DNA of 64,000 nucleotides from Prochilodus magdalenae (lineage: Eukaryota; Chordata; Actinopteri; Characiformes; Prochilodontidae). Shown here piece by piece: positions 24,701-63,472 of this stretch. How positions within the stretch are numbered: position 1 is the first letter of the stretch; each line of letters begins with the position of its first letter. Location of the stretch: NCBI GenBank assembly GCA_024036415.1, contig JAMWET010000129.1, positions 62,001 through 126,000 on the forward strand. The letters are read 5' to 3'. A program made the translations under genes and the position numbers. The notes below the pieces were generated by a model. That model had not been told where the DNA came from, did not search any database, and worked only from the letters and a program-made list of their open reading frames with translations.

Positions 24701-26200
24701 TGGCCCTCCTAATGAAAGCAACGCTAACCAGAGCCAGAGTCAGGAGCAGCCCTCCCTAATTAGCCCCAGTGCAGGCTGGGCGCTTTCTGGCTTGGCGTGA
24801 GTCCACTCCCTGGAGCCGAATGTAGGGTTCACAGGCCGGCCCCCAGCGCCATGAATGGATCGCCTTTGTGTCTGCACACTGAGGCCTGCTGTAACACAGA
24901 CTGGGAGCTGTGTTTCTCCCGAGTGCGTTTACATTGGGCCTCCCCCTCCGCATGTCGAGCAGCAGCTGAAATGTTACATTACAGAGGGCTGGGGGATTGC
25001 AAGCATCTACGCTGCACAGGCTGGTGCCAAAGCCCAAAGACAAGCCTCAGTTACAACCAGGCTCCCACATCTCACCTTTAAAAGTGTTGGCTCGGCTTAA
25101 TGTATGGACGGTTTGGACCTGGTGTACTGTAAGCGTGCGGAGAGTGTCTAATGTAGAGGCTTTTCCTGCCTGACTGTTCCACGTTCACGTGTACTTGACC
25201 CCGTTGTTTTCTGTTTGTATGTGTGTACCTGCTTTGCTGTTTATTTGCATGTGTATGCCCTATGGTCACATCTCATTAGAGTCATCTTATTAGATTTGCA
25301 TTTACCTTGTTTCCCTTCTTCTTGTATACTACCATGTTCCACTGCATTTTTTGGACTGGAGTTATTCAGTTGATTGCAGTACAACTGCGACAGTGTTTAC
25401 ATGCTGATTGAACTGGTGTTCTGAAACATGCATGGTTTTAAATGTAACTAAAGCCAACTTGTAAATTAAGTTGTCTGTTTTTCTTTGTGTTACAGCTTAC
25501 TATTATCTTCAAGAACTTCCAGGAATGCGTGGACCAGAAGATGTATCACGCGGAGACGGACGAGCTCCCGGCAGCGTTTGCTGATGGCTCTAAGAACGGA
25601 GGTGACCGGCATGGAGCCAACACTCTTCGTGTGGTAGAGAAGGTTCCTGGCCAGCACGTTGAGATACAGGCACGCTACATTGGGACCACCATTGTGGTCC
25701 GGCAAGTGGGCCGCTACCTAACCTTTGCAGTACGGATGCCTGAAGAAGTGGTAAACTCTGTGGAGGACCAAGAAAATCAGGACCTTTACTTGTGCTTGCA
25801 CGGCTGCCCTGCCAACCAGCGCATTGACTTCAGGACCTTTCGAGCACGGGGTGCTGAGAGCCACAGCTTGACAAGAGTGAAACCTGAGAGCCCTTCCCAT
25901 GGCTTCACCTACCAGTCAGCCATGGCCAAGTGCAAAGAGCGCCTCCCTGTGGAGGACCTTTACTTCCAGTCCTGTGTCTTTGACCTGCTGTCTTCCGGGG
26001 ACATCAACTTCACCCTCGCTGCCTATTATGCCTTCGAGGATGTTAAAATGCTTCACTCCAACAAGGAGAAGCACCATCTCTTTGAAAGGGATACTGGCAT
26101 GTTTAACTCGGCCCCTAAAGGATCTAGCAATGGCCTCTTGATGCTCCTTAGCCTTGTTGCCATATCTTTGTGGACTGAGTTGTGTTGCTTGTGCCTGTAG
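18718..26200 (+). CDS. rgma: rgma, repulsive guidance molecule A (three coding exons)
   Basis: RGMA is a GPI-anchored neuronal surface protein. It binds neogenin in axon guidance and neural-tube closure and acts as a BMP co-receptor. Three exons join in frame (82+521+705 nt) into a predicted 435-aa protein, close to the roughly 450 aa of human RGMA. In order it shows a hydrophobic signal segment (about 15-27), an N-terminal cysteine-rich RGM region (32-149) with an RGD at 73-75, the von Willebrand type D-like start with the autocleavage site GDPH (153-156), the RGM C-terminal domain, and a hydrophobic GPI-signal tail (last about 22 aa). Possible N-glycosylation sites are NCS (93) and NYT (145), plus an NFT in the C-terminal half. 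Wording such as [15 protein letters not shown] and [20 protein letters not shown], and the chd2 neighbour, point to RGMA rather than RGMB. The start chosen is the ATG in the RAGWMVMG context; an upstream spliced start is also possible (see findings). Confidence 0.96.
18800..22090 (+). other. rgma: rgma intron 1
   Basis: GT-AG intron between the signal-peptide exon and the RGM exon. It starts CpG-rich, holds a MITE-like inverted-repeat element (about 19194-19690), and around 20480-20990 has a less repetitive stretch with homeodomain-type sites that may be regulatory. No extra coding exon was recognised. Confidence 0.85.
19194..19690. mobile_element. MITE-like element, copy 2 (rgma intron 1)
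   Basis: A perfect 20-bp inverted repeat: GTGGTGGTGATGGGAACCAG at 19202-19221 and its complement at 19548-19567. Beyond it, 'ttctctgcggtgaaccacattcacatc' parallels the copy near 2015-2275. Confidence 0.6.
22091..22611 (+). CDS. rgma: rgma coding exon 2 (RGM N-terminal region, GDPH site)
   Basis: Follows the acceptor tctctcccgcag and ends at the donor AAG/GTGAGT, phase 0. It encodes residues 28-201: the neogenin/BMP-binding cysteine-rich region with CRGDL, a proline-rich linker (about 101-128) that differs most from mammals, and FGDPHLRTF, where RGMs self-cleave between Asp154 and Pro155. Confidence 0.96.
22612..25495 (+). other. rgma: rgma intron 2
   Basis: GT-AG intron of phase 0. Most of it is AT-rich with no recognised content. 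The 24600-25090 part is GC-richer and non-repetitive and carries CCTAATTAGCC; it could be a conserved enhancer. Open frames here overlap on both strands and look like chance. Confidence 0.85.
25496..26200 (+). CDS. rgma: rgma coding exon 3 (RGM C-terminal domain and GPI signal)
   Basis: Follows the acceptor tttgtgttacag. It encodes residues 202-435, from [15 protein letters not shown] to the hydrophobic C-terminus [14 protein letters not shown], and stops with TAG at 26198-26200. The short polar stretch [10 protein letters not shown] just before the hydrophobic tail is where the GPI attachment site should lie. NFTLAAYY gives an N-glycosylation sequon. Confidence 0.97.
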   Translation, partial: LTIIFKNFQECVDQKMYHAETDELPAAFADGSKNGGDRHGANTLRVVEKVPGQHVEIQARYIGTTIVVRQVGRYLTFAVRMPEEVVNSVEDQENQDLYLCLHGCPANQRIDFRTFRARGAESHSLTRVKPESPSHGFTYQSAMAKCKERLPVEDLYFQSCVFDLLSSGDINFTLAAYYAFEDVKMLHSNKEKHHLFERDTGMFNSAPKGSSNGLLMLLSLVAISLWTELCCLCL

Positions 26201-29070
26201 TTTTCCGTGTGGGTGTCTTTGTGTTGTTTCGTGATGGTTGTTGGAAAGCTTTGTGTTTGTGGAAACATGGCTTTCTCCATTGCCGTGTCCAAAGGCTGAA
26301 CCTGAGGGCTTTCAGTCTTGTGTGTCATCACACCCGCCCCAGCCATGGACTCATCTGTGTGTTGTCATTGAATGGACATCCATTGAGCCAGAGCAGGAGC
26401 AGTCCTGGACCTGTCACAGAGTTCATCCTGCAGGTTTCAGGACTGCTCGGGAGGCAGTGGTGAGAGACTCCAGGGCTTCTGGAGGCTCAAAGTCGGATTA
26501 AAACCCGCTGACCCCCCCCATCCGCCCTCCTCCTGTTTTCACCGAAGCAAGATGTCGCTGGGGGGGTGGAGGGGGGATGATCCCCTTGCAGAAAGAAGAT
26601 TGGGCGTTGGAGTTGTTCTTCGGCTGTCTAGTGCCAAGAAGAGAGGCCTAGCATGTGTCTTCTGGAACAGGACTACGAGACATGACAGGAGGTTTTATTA
26701 ACCTCTGTTGAAGAAGGCAGATCTGCAGAAGCTTCTTGTCTTTGATGAGGTTCCAGCTTTGGAAAAAGTGCAAGCTCTTTCTAGAAGACGCCCCCAGCCA
26801 AAGCCGTGTCATATCTGTGAGTCGCGTTGTCTATGCCGGGATTAATGGGCCATAACAGCAGGTCTTTCTCGTACAATGTGTATGTGTCCTGTGAGTGTGG
26901 TAGGGAAATGTTCTACGTGCGTGTTTTTGGGTAGGAGAGAAATACTTCCGAATGTTTTTATACTGCACCCAGGGTTAGGGTCTAATTTAGCTCTGACGTG
27001 GTGGTCCATGGGTTAGAAAGGAGATCTGCCTGCCAAAAGCTCTCTTGCATGAGTTGGCAGGCAGGTTGGAAAAAAATCCCATTTGACTGTTTCTGTGTCA
27101 GTCAGAGTGTCCGATAGATTTTAAACACACCTACCTTGCCGAGGCATTACAATCCTGAGAATATTTATAGCCTTGTCCAGTGTTATATTGGCTGTCTGAG
27201 TTCATTTGGACTCTGTTTGATTTGATCTATGAATGCAGCCCAGAATTAATTTGTGGCCACATAGCGAACAAGTACCCCAACGAATGTGTTTACCGAGTAA
27301 ATGCCATTGTTTGGATGGGAAAGCTTGCAGTCCAAGCCATACAACTGGCGCGGGAGAAGACAGACTTATGTTGAGCACGTACTTTGGAGGGAAAAATACA
27401 ATCCAGTCGACTGGCAGCTCAGCAGCAATGAACACACAGCAGAGGTGGAGATTCTGAGCCAAGAGGTTGACTTTTGGCACCAAAGGTGGGACCAGCAGAA
27501 CACCCCATCCCCCACCGCCCCCAGGCTCATCCATCCGTCATCTTGACTGCTTCTTATGGAATAAACCCTTGCTCTCCATTTCAAAAGGGGTGTCGACGTG
27601 GCTGTGCTGTAGGGCCTGTTTGACTCGCAAACTCTCTAGATCTGTGAATTTATGGTGGCGGCCTTTTGCCAAATAACGAGCCCTAGTGCCAGCGATTTCC
27701 CCGAACAGCTGAATTCTCCCCTGCCTCCCTCTTAGCACGTTTGTGGTTCGCTCAAGTATTTGGATTCAAACCAGACGGCCTGGTTGTGTATAATACTGGA
27801 AGGTGCTGCTAAAGTAGAACGAGGTGGAAGGACTTTTCCAGTACAGGGAGGCACCAAGACATACGCCATGCATTTCTAGAGATGGTCAGGTTGGGTGGGG
27901 GTTGAGATAGGTGTATTCCTGACGAGGAATATCCCTGTTGCTACCGTTATTATACCAGAACAAAAAAGAAACATGCACAAACACACGTACAGCCAGTGCT
28001 TTTCTTTTGTTGTTCTGTTCCGGTCTTCATTTGTTGCATTTTGAAAGATCTTTTTAACTGGCAGAGTTTTGGAAAGTCTGCTGTATTAGGGTATTCATAA
28101 CATTCTGAACCACACATCTCGCACTTGGTAGAACTATCGCAGTCTGCTGTCCCTGAGACACCAGGAAGTCAAAAGCTCTGCTTGCATTTTTTTTTCTGAC
28201 CCATGAAGTAAAGACATATCCACCAACACCATCATATATCCCCTTACACAGCTAACAACTGAATGTGTTCCTTAACAGTGTTCCGTAAGGGTTTTCAGTT
28301 CAAAGCGTGAACCTAACAAATGAGTGTATTTAATGAAACAGGTGGAACTGTTTGAGACATAGTTTCTTCCTAGTAATTTATTTCTACACTGTAAAGCTCT
28401 GCAGGCCTTAACTACTGCTTTGGAAGCCTGTGCTGGTGCAGTTTATTCATGACTTTACAAGAACTTCTCAAGAAAAACAGCGAGATGAAAAAAAGACTCT
28501 TCTCGAATCTTGTGTTCGTGTGTGTAGTGTTGCCAGTTCTCTATAGCTCTAACGGTGTAATGTGAGTTGTACATACGTTTGTGAGGTGTTGATTTGGCAA
28601 ACGTGTTTGTGTTGACTTTTCAAAACCTTACTTCTCTTTTGGATGCGAGTGGAATCAGCGAATGTTACCTTTTAATATAAAGGGATACCGTGTACATGAA
28701 TACCTCAAACACCACAAACAGTAGTAGCAGTTCTCTAAACACCGGATTGTGCTAACCCTAAATGCATATGGTAATTCAGTATGATATGACATAGGCAGGT
28801 TTGTGGTGTTTGTGTTCATTACAAAAGCACTTTATGTTTTTTATGCTCTTCTAGCTCTTATTTGGTTGAACTTGATTGTGAATAGAAGATTATCACACTT
28901 GTAATATTCGAGGACAAAATGAGTGAACAGAAACATTGAAACATATTGATGTTGAAGCCAGACAGATCAAACTGGTTTTGTATGTAGGATTCAAAATGGT
29001 GCCACACACCACCTGTATATACTGTAGATTATTTATTGAACAAAAAATAAAAGTGTCTTGTTGAATTGTT
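26201..29070 (+). other. rgma: rgma 3' UTR
   Basis: Continuous sequence without splice signals, from the stop codon to a well-formed 3' end. AATAAA at 29046-29051 is preceded by an AT-rich run and followed by a GT-rich downstream element (gtgtcttgttgaattgtttt). An earlier AATAAA at about 27560 could give a shorter transcript. Several short open frames inside are not supported. Confidence 0.6.
29046..29051 (+). terminator. rgma: rgma polyadenylation signal AATAAA
   Basis: Canonical hexamer with a GT-rich downstream element starting within 10 bases. It is the best 3'-end signal on this strand before the opposing chd2 3' end. Confidence 0.55.
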
Positions 29071-30259
29071 TTGGATTTATGCTTCCTAAACAGTGCGACT
29101 GCCATCTCGCTGTCTGCCACATGTCAGCAGTGTTGGGTACCACTCTGTTTTAATCGCACTTGTTTGTCTAAGACTGCCCCCTGTTGATTTTACTACCACT
29201 CTACAACGTCCTCCTCAGTGCTGAGATGTTTTGTTATCCTACATACTGGTCTTTCATGAATGGTCTTTTTTGTTTACTGAGGAACATAACATACAGTGTC
29301 CAGTACTGGATATTTGTAAGGAGCCGCAAGAAATGCGAGAAAACATAGTTCCCATTACAAATCACAAATCAATCATTGTGTTTACTGGATGCATCTGAGC
29401 TCCTGGAACCTTATTAAAACATATAAAAACATTATATACACGTTAATCTAAAATAAACACTCAAGGTTTCTGGGAAAAAGATGATCACAATCATAGATAA
29501 AATATTATGAAAAAATGACATTTGTACTACACAAAATACATCACAGCCATTTATGTACTAGTGTTGTAGATGCTGCTAAGTTTTTTGTTTGGGATAATTA
29601 TCCTGATGATAAATATGTTGATTTTTTTCATTAGCCTAATTATAACATCCAGTAACAAGGACCCTTTCACTAAAAAGTGAAGAAAAAAAAGATTTTCATC
29701 AGTCACACCTTAACTGATGTTCAAATCTACTTTAAAAACAAAGAAGCGTTGTTAAAATCTTAAATGATGGCTTTTTATAATACTAAGTCTCTTACTATAC
29801 TAAGTCTATAAGTCTACACATCCATTATCCCAGAATTTGTATCGGTAGAAATAAGGGTTTACCATTTCCCTCTTACCTTTCATAAGAGGGACCTTCTAAT
29901 AGGAATTAATAAAATGATTAATAAAAAATTAAATGACTAAACATAAAGACCTGTGATGACGTACCTGGTTCTATAGAGCTACAGTACTTTGAGATGAAGA
30001 TCTCCAGTATGCTGGGCAGTTTGGAATGAGGAGCTTACTTTAGTCGAACAGCGATTACTCAAACATTAAAAACACTCAAACTCATTTTTTTCCTCCATAA
30101 TTAAATACCATTTAGGCAGTTATTTAGAGAGGTTTGGTGTGAAGTCTTTCCTTTTTGTCAATTCAAAATGGACAATTCTAATAATTCTGTTTCAAATGTA
30201 ATGCGGGCTGTATGGCTGTGTTAGACTTGACATAAGTGACACACAAAAAAGCAAGGACT
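29071..30259. other. gap between the convergent rgma and chd2 3' ends
   Basis: AT-rich DNA with no recognisable exon, repeat family or RNA gene. It separates the proposed polyadenylation sites of the two genes by about 1.2 kb. Confidence 0.5.
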
Positions 30260-31785
30260 GCATGATGTAGGAAAGTTTAATACATATAGGTCTATAAACA
30301 GTATGTACAGCATAGTTTATCTGAACAGTGGCTTCTTTTTTTTCACAAATATAAATTACTTTAATTGGCTTGTCTCGAAGAATGAATACGGGTCCGTGAA
30401 GGGCAGGCCAGAGCCGCAGAACAAGGGAGAGGTGAGGCGAATTCCTCATAACACACCTCAGTTCCTCCTCCCAACACGGCCCGCCATATTGTTCCCCACT
30501 CATCGACGACTCTTCACCTCATTGTTCATCACAACACCACAGCCTAATACTGCACAGTCTCTGTTGTTAAAGACCACGAAAAAACGCCACCGGAGTTTCC
30601 TTAGACACAAGAATAAGGCACAGATGGAGGGAAACAAAAAAGAAAACAACCCGAACAACATTATGTACCAGCACTCCAGTCTCTGTTTTTTGGCACTGGA
30701 ACTGCTGAACCAAAAATAGCTTGACGTTCCCGCTCCCTTCTGTTCCAACACACAGCTTCAGCATTTCCATTTAAAGGTCAAACATATTAGCACACTCACA
30801 CTAAGGGAAAAAAATTAATTGTCCATTGTTTTATTCCATGAGCGGCTGGAGATGTGTAGAGTCCAATACTTTTAGTGCAATACAAATATCCGCCATCATA
30901 GCGATCATTAGCCTACTCTCACTGAAATGACGGGCACGGGAAGAAGAAAGAAACTTCAGCTTAAAACTAGAAAAATATAGCTTCCAGGCTTTACCTAGCT
31001 AGTGTTCTGACAAGAAGGTCTGTACTGACCCTGGATTTGGGTCCAGCCTTAAGGTTACAGACTGGGTTACATAGCCTAGCAATAGGCTAATTCAGTCATC
31101 TGTGCTGTCCACTGCTGCGAATGTCGTACTTCTCAATGATTCCATAAGACCAGAAACAGGCAAACGTGTACATGTAGTTACAAATTCTGACAACCATTCC
31201 TTTCAGGGCAGGTGCAAATTTACCTAAGACTGACCCCTGATTAACCCAACGCATGATCAAAACAAAGGATAAATTAAAATCTAAAGGTGCGGTGGAAGAT
31301 CCTCCCCGGTAAAGGCTACGTTTATGGAATAATCCTTTTATTCCACACAAACAAAACAAACCAACAAAAAAGAAAAACATCAAAGTAACATTTGCTTAAG
31401 GAATACACCCTCTTCTACTAACGACTTTCCAAAAACAAAAATATAGGCCAAATACGTGAGGCACTTTCAAGCTTCAAACTCAGTCATACTTCAAAGGCTT
31501 TATTAAGTTAATTCACATAATAGTCCATAGGACTAACTGGGCTTTTGCTGTTCATTTTCCTCAGTTCAAGATTCCTGACAACACCTGTTCTTTACATCCA
31601 GGACTGAGCTCCGGACACATTGGCAGCACTCCAGACAGGATCTTCATTTTATAGCTGTAGAAGGGAATTAGGTGGTGGCTGGTCAAGATGGCCCAGTTAT
31701 GCCCTTTAGAGCCAGAAGAAAAGTGTCCACCGAGCAGCGTCCACTAAGCACTGTGGACTTTCTCTGCTTGGAGCACTCATCTGAA
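30260..31785 (-). other. chd2: chd2 3' UTR
   Basis: Unspliced sequence after the stop. The best 3' end is ATTAAA (TTTAAT on the + strand at 30276-30281), followed on the - strand by a T/GT-rich element (ttttttgtgtgtcac). Canonical AATAAA hexamers also occur closer to the stop (+ strand TTTATT near 30830, 31337 and 31499), so shorter forms are possible. Open frames inside are not supported. Confidence 0.45.
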
Positions 31786-58715
<26,930 letters not shown>

Positions 58716-59284
58716 CGTTTTGCCTTTGAGGTTTTTGTTAATGATGACCGTTAGTCCAGGTATTAACTGTCAAAAGTTGAAAGTGGGGTGAACCATCACA
58801 CAAGTCCCGTCTGCCTGCTTTAGCTTTTAGGACAGTAAAAGTCCTCCCGTTGCGACACAGAAGAAAAGGAGCCTCGACTTACACATTTCGGAAGAAAAAT
58901 GCGTTTTAACAGTAAATATTAAGCTCTAAACAGTCAGGAATTACAGGACACCTGCTCGATACTGATCGATGGCAAACATGCGTTGATAGACTTTCAATGC
59001 AATAGATCCAGCAGAGCCACATGCATAAATTCTTACTGCGTCATCAGACAAAGGACGATTAAAAAGATCAGAAAATCAGAAAACAATCGAGTACACAAAA
59101 CGTAGTGTAAACATACCTATTCCATAGACACGTAGGTAAATGTAGCGGTACAGTCACGGCCGAAAAAAAAGGTCGATTTAATACTCCGGCGACAAAAATA
59201 AAGAAACAGAATTCTACACCCTCGAATGAAAATACAAAACGGGATAATATTAGAAAAAGGAAAAAAGAAATAAAGAAATCTTAC

Positions 59285-59650
59285 GGTGGCCTTTTGAATG
59301 GAGAGTGGAGGATCTAAAGCGCCTTGCGCGGCGCACTAAAAATGGAGGACCGCCATGGCTGCCAGAGCTAGGCAGAGAAAACAACGACTGTCTCCCTCTA
59401 CGCTACAGCACTACATGCTTTTCTCTCGACGAAACAAAGCCGTAAAAACGACGCACGGACGTTTCTACATTCCCCTACGAAATATACGACTCGAGTCGGC
59501 GTAAATACGAGCCCTTACGCGAGAGTTAAACTTGGCTAAAGTTGAGGGAGAAGTGCTAGAGAGCCCGGCGAGGCTCAGCGCGTTCCCCTTCCCAAGGCTC
59601 ATCCGCCATCTAAAGCTCCTTCCCAGCTCTGAGAGCTTTAGCCTCTGATT
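59285..59650 (-). promoter_or_regulatory. chd2: chd2 CpG-island promoter and non-coding exon 1
   Basis: CpG-dense, TATA-less block upstream of the start codon on the - strand. A donor at its 3' edge (GCCACC/GTAAGA, intron base at 59284) can splice to the acceptor at 58767 before the coding exon. The reverse strand carries AGATGGCGG, a YY1-type motif common just inside CpG-island promoters. The exact start site is not visible; CpG density falls past about 59650. Confidence 0.6.
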
Positions 59651-60589
59651 GACGTTCTCTCCATTTAGCCCGGACTCAGGTGATGCACTGAAGACCCACC
59701 CCTTTTATTTTAAACAAAAAACTACTTTATTAATACTATCTGAGTCCACTTTTCACGCTAGCCTAAAGGACAGGGACACCGTCCACAACACCTAACGATG
59801 CATGAGATAGTAAGACTATTGTTTTTAAGGGGTACAAAAGAATTTTTCAGTAAGCCATCACTTCCTGCTCAGACAGGAAATGCGATATCAGGAGCCATTT
59901 TAGAGAGTTGGACTAAATGGGACACCATTTTAGAGCATATCTAACTTTTTACATAAGGCTGGGTTTGAGTTTAGACCAAAAGGTTGAGATTAAGAAGGGA
60001 TGACTGTAGCAACAAGACACTTCTCTGCCATTATTTTTTTCAATGGTTCAATGTGGAACCACTTTAGGAATTAATCTTGAAATTGATCAGAATAAAATGA
60101 ATTAGGGTTTAGAATGGGGAGGAGGTCAAGGTTGTATTCCAATGTAACTATGGAATTATGCTTACTGTGTAAGCAAGAGCTAGCATGTTTATAATATCAG
60201 CAACGCAAAGAAACATTTTTAATTTAACTGCTGTAAAAAAATAAAGGCTTTTGTAATTTGAATGCACAGTGAGCAAGAGTGATAGTAAATCTACAATTTT
60301 CAGACCAGCTAAATTTAACAAGCTCTGGCGAACCGCTAACTGTATAGGATAATAAAAGCTTCTACGATTTTAGTTAGCTGAACCGATCACGTAAATCTTC
60401 ACAATTCGAACTGAATTAATCTCTCAGACCAATGTCATACACAGAGCCAAAATGTACAAAATAAAAAACAAAAACACCCACAATTAACAAGATGAAAGCC
60501 ATTACTGAAGTATCTTTTAAAAGTAGGTTGGACTTTGCAAAGGACTTTTTAAAAATTAAATTTCCCCATCCAATGAGAGCAAGTCGGAA
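59651..60589. other. spacer between chd2 promoter and candidate lncRNA
   Basis: AT-rich DNA without recognised genes. Short open frames occur on both strands but have no family resemblance. Confidence 0.4.
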
Positions 60590-60870
60590 TCTTTTAAACA
60601 CTAGAGTTTTATTTAGTTATATGAAAAATGGAATATTCAAGTTTGAATGGTCATACATACATACATACATGATGTACATATTGGCTGAAACAATACAATG
60701 TTGCAACTTGTAACAAAACACTATAAAACATAAAACAAAACTTAAGGAACAACTGCATCGCAGCAGGCAAAATTACAAAAAAGTTCTGTCATTGCAAATC
60801 CAAAAGCAAAATCACAGCCGCCATCTTCCTGATAAAGCTGTAGTCTCCATTCGATTGTCCAGTAGGGGGT
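60590..60870 (-). ncRNA. candidate chaserr-like lncRNA, terminal exon
   Basis: On the - strand a long pyrimidine tract (tttccctttcctttttg) leads to an acceptor with AG at 60871-60872. The exon carries AATGGAG (near 60847-60853) and AAGATGGCGGC (60817-60827), and AATAAA (60608-60613) sits near its end. Open frames are short. It lies about 1 kb upstream of the chd2 promoter on the same strand, the position of mammalian CHASERR, whose loss raises CHD2 expression. From memory, short AUGG-type motifs in the last exon are what is conserved in CHASERR. This assignment is inference; it could be another untranslated transcript or an unused splice site. Confidence 0.5.
60608..60613 (-). terminator. polyadenylation signal of the candidate lncRNA
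   Basis: AATAAA on the - strand about 260 nt after the acceptor; cleavage would fall near 60590, before the chd2 promoter. Confidence 0.4.
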
Positions 60871-63420
60871 CTTAATGAAATCAAAAAGGAAAGGGAAAAC
60901 ATGTAAACCTCAAGTGCACGGACCAAGACAATAGCTTCCTATCAAAACCTGTAACTTCCTCATAGCGTAAAGCTACTTTAGTGTGCAAAGTATCATTTGA
61001 ACCAACATTTCAAAAAACATCCCAAATAAATCTACTGTGGGCTAGCTACCTCCAAGAGTGATGGGGTAAAACAAGAAAATCGATAAGTAAAGCTAGCTTT
61101 AACACTTATCTATGGTACGACAGCGCCAAGAAGTGATCAAAATGCTTAGTTTGAGATGCAAAAGCATACACAGCATGATATCACATCGATATAACTAACA
61201 AAATGTTCTGGAATTTAGACGCTCACTGGATGCTCTCATGCATCTTCTTACAATGTAATAACACTTAATAAAACACAATGATGCTATTATAAACAACAAC
61301 AACCCACAAAACTAATTTGGAATACTAATTACACATCTTTTTCTTTAAATGACTAAACCTCAAAACGCAGCTTGAACGTAAGCCTTGTCTGACAATAACA
61401 GACCACAAAACATGCACATTTTAAGACATTTCTAGTTTCATGTCGTATGTCTGTCATTGTATAAGGTTATGTCAACAAGTCCGCCTTCACTTTTATAACT
61501 GTAAAAGCTTTTAGAAGCTGAGATCTTGTTATAACTAAATTTAAAGAAGCATTAATCATGAATTCTAGAGAACAGTAATAGTTAGAGCAGTCATTCTGCA
61601 GTACAGCAGTATGAAGTTAAATTTTTTTAACTTAATAATAAGAGGTGGGTTACATTGCTATTGTAAATACCACTATTTAAAGAACACTGAACAACGGCAT
61701 AACTTAACTGTTTCATTACAAAAAATTTTAAATTGCAGCTTTATTATTAATTATTAAATACGGCCCTGGATTTGTACTGTCTCAAAATATCATATGTACT
61801 GCATATAATAAGGTAGTGTATGATCATATTTTGTCACATCATCCATTAGCATACAAACCATTTTATACACTCATCACTATATATGCTAAGGGGTAACTCA
61901 ATTGTTTACAACTGGTCACTTTATATGACAAGTATCTGGTTTGTTTCCTGCTAACTTGGTAGCCAAATGCATCTCCAGGTATTCAACCTGAAATCTGATT
62001 AGCTGTGCAAACTACAATCCACGTGAATCCTCTAACCAATTACCAATTGTTTATCTGTTCAGCCTCTATTATTTGCAATTTGTTTTGCACATTGCCATTT
62101 GTTCATAACATTATTATGCGTTTAGTTTTGGTGTAGTCCACAGCCATGTGCATCCACCATGATTATCTCCCACGCATGCGTGTATCACATGCCCATGCAC
62201 ATGACGTAGTATACCGCAAAAAGTTTGTTGTCAGAAGTGTTTGAGAAAGAAATGCATTTACGCTGCAAAAATGTGGCTCAAATGCATCTTGGACCATGTT
62301 TTTTTTGTTTCAACTTGCATTTTAATATTGCTTAGTCTAATTCAGATTATAATCCTGATGTATGAAGTGACCAGCTATAAATAGGGTCGCCTAGGTCTTT
62401 TTTTTTTCTTCTTTCTATTATTAGAAACTCCAATGTGTAATTTCAAAAAGTTAACTGAGCCTAGACAATAAATAAATTTAAATTCCAGAAGTAGTTTTGG
62501 TCACGTAATGTGTTTATGAAAAGTACAATATTTTGCTTCGAAGCAAACATGGAATTAACAATGCATCATTTTACTGTTTAAGGTGGATGGGTTTAAACCA
62601 GAACTCTCATATTATAATTAAATATTGTTATCAAGTATGTGGGCAATTCAAATATCAATTGGTTAAAATCCGGAAAATGCTCACCCACTAGAGGGAAGTA
62701 ATGAACGAATGCATTATGTGAGCTGCCAAAGTGTTTTTGCATCCTTAAATGCAAGAAGGAAGATATTACAGTGCAAGAACACTATTCTTACGTATATGTT
62801 ATTTGAGAACAAAAGGTAGTTTGTAGTTTGGAGAATGCAAAAGGAGAATGCAGGAGCAAAGCAATGATGTCATGTTTTGTTAAAAGGAAAAGAACAAGTG
62901 ATCCATCATCACGGAAGTATGAAACTGCCAGCAAAATGAAAGTGATGCCAGCTCAGGCCCAAGATGATGTGAAAAATGTTACGCTAAAGCAGAACAGCCT
63001 CCATGTTGAGACGTCAAAAAGGTAGGGCAGTGGCCCAGGAAAACGGAAGATATGTAGTCCAGCCTCAAAAATCAAAACTCATCATGTCACATTTAAAATG
63101 TTTTGAGGATTAAAGCAAGTTACAACTAATGTTCAGTTCCTTTTTAAAGAACATGAAGATTTTGACCTCTCAAGAAAGTTTTTTTTGGTTAGTTACTGTT
63201 TTTTTAAATACCAATTTTGTATGTATGTACATTGTAATAAACTATTTATTATTATTATACATTATTATTATTATTATTATACTATTTGTTAGGTATACAA
63301 TACAAAACCCTACTTCTGGAGTAGGAACAGTTCCTTGTGAGTGCACCACTGTGCTACAATGACAGACATATGAGATAGCATGCCACAAGAACAACAACAA
63401 AATTAAAAGCATGGACTTAC
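60871..63420 (-). other. candidate lncRNA intron(s)
   Basis: AT-rich, no coding potential recognised. One possible small exon at 62685-62743 has a good acceptor (ttccttcttgcatttaag) and donor (TGG/GTGAGC), but its sequence could also be part of a repeat. Confidence 0.35.
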
Positions 63421-63472
63421 CAAGGCTTCTTTTCTCAGTACAGTCCTGGTGATGTCCTCACATAGACCTCTT
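63421..63472 (-). ncRNA. candidate chaserr-like lncRNA, internal exon
   Basis: 52-nt segment with a strong pyrimidine tract and acceptor (tttttgctctcgcatcag) and a consensus donor (CCTTG/GTAAGT). It has the same orientation as the terminal exon candidate and as chd2. No protein reading is apparent. The first exon would lie beyond the window. A weaker further exon candidate is 62685-62743. Confidence 0.4.

Noticed and set aside
24336..25100. Several overlapping open frames of 65-95 codons in rgma intron 2
   Set aside because: They overlap on both strands, a sign of GC-rich composition rather than genes, and lie in a well-supported intron.
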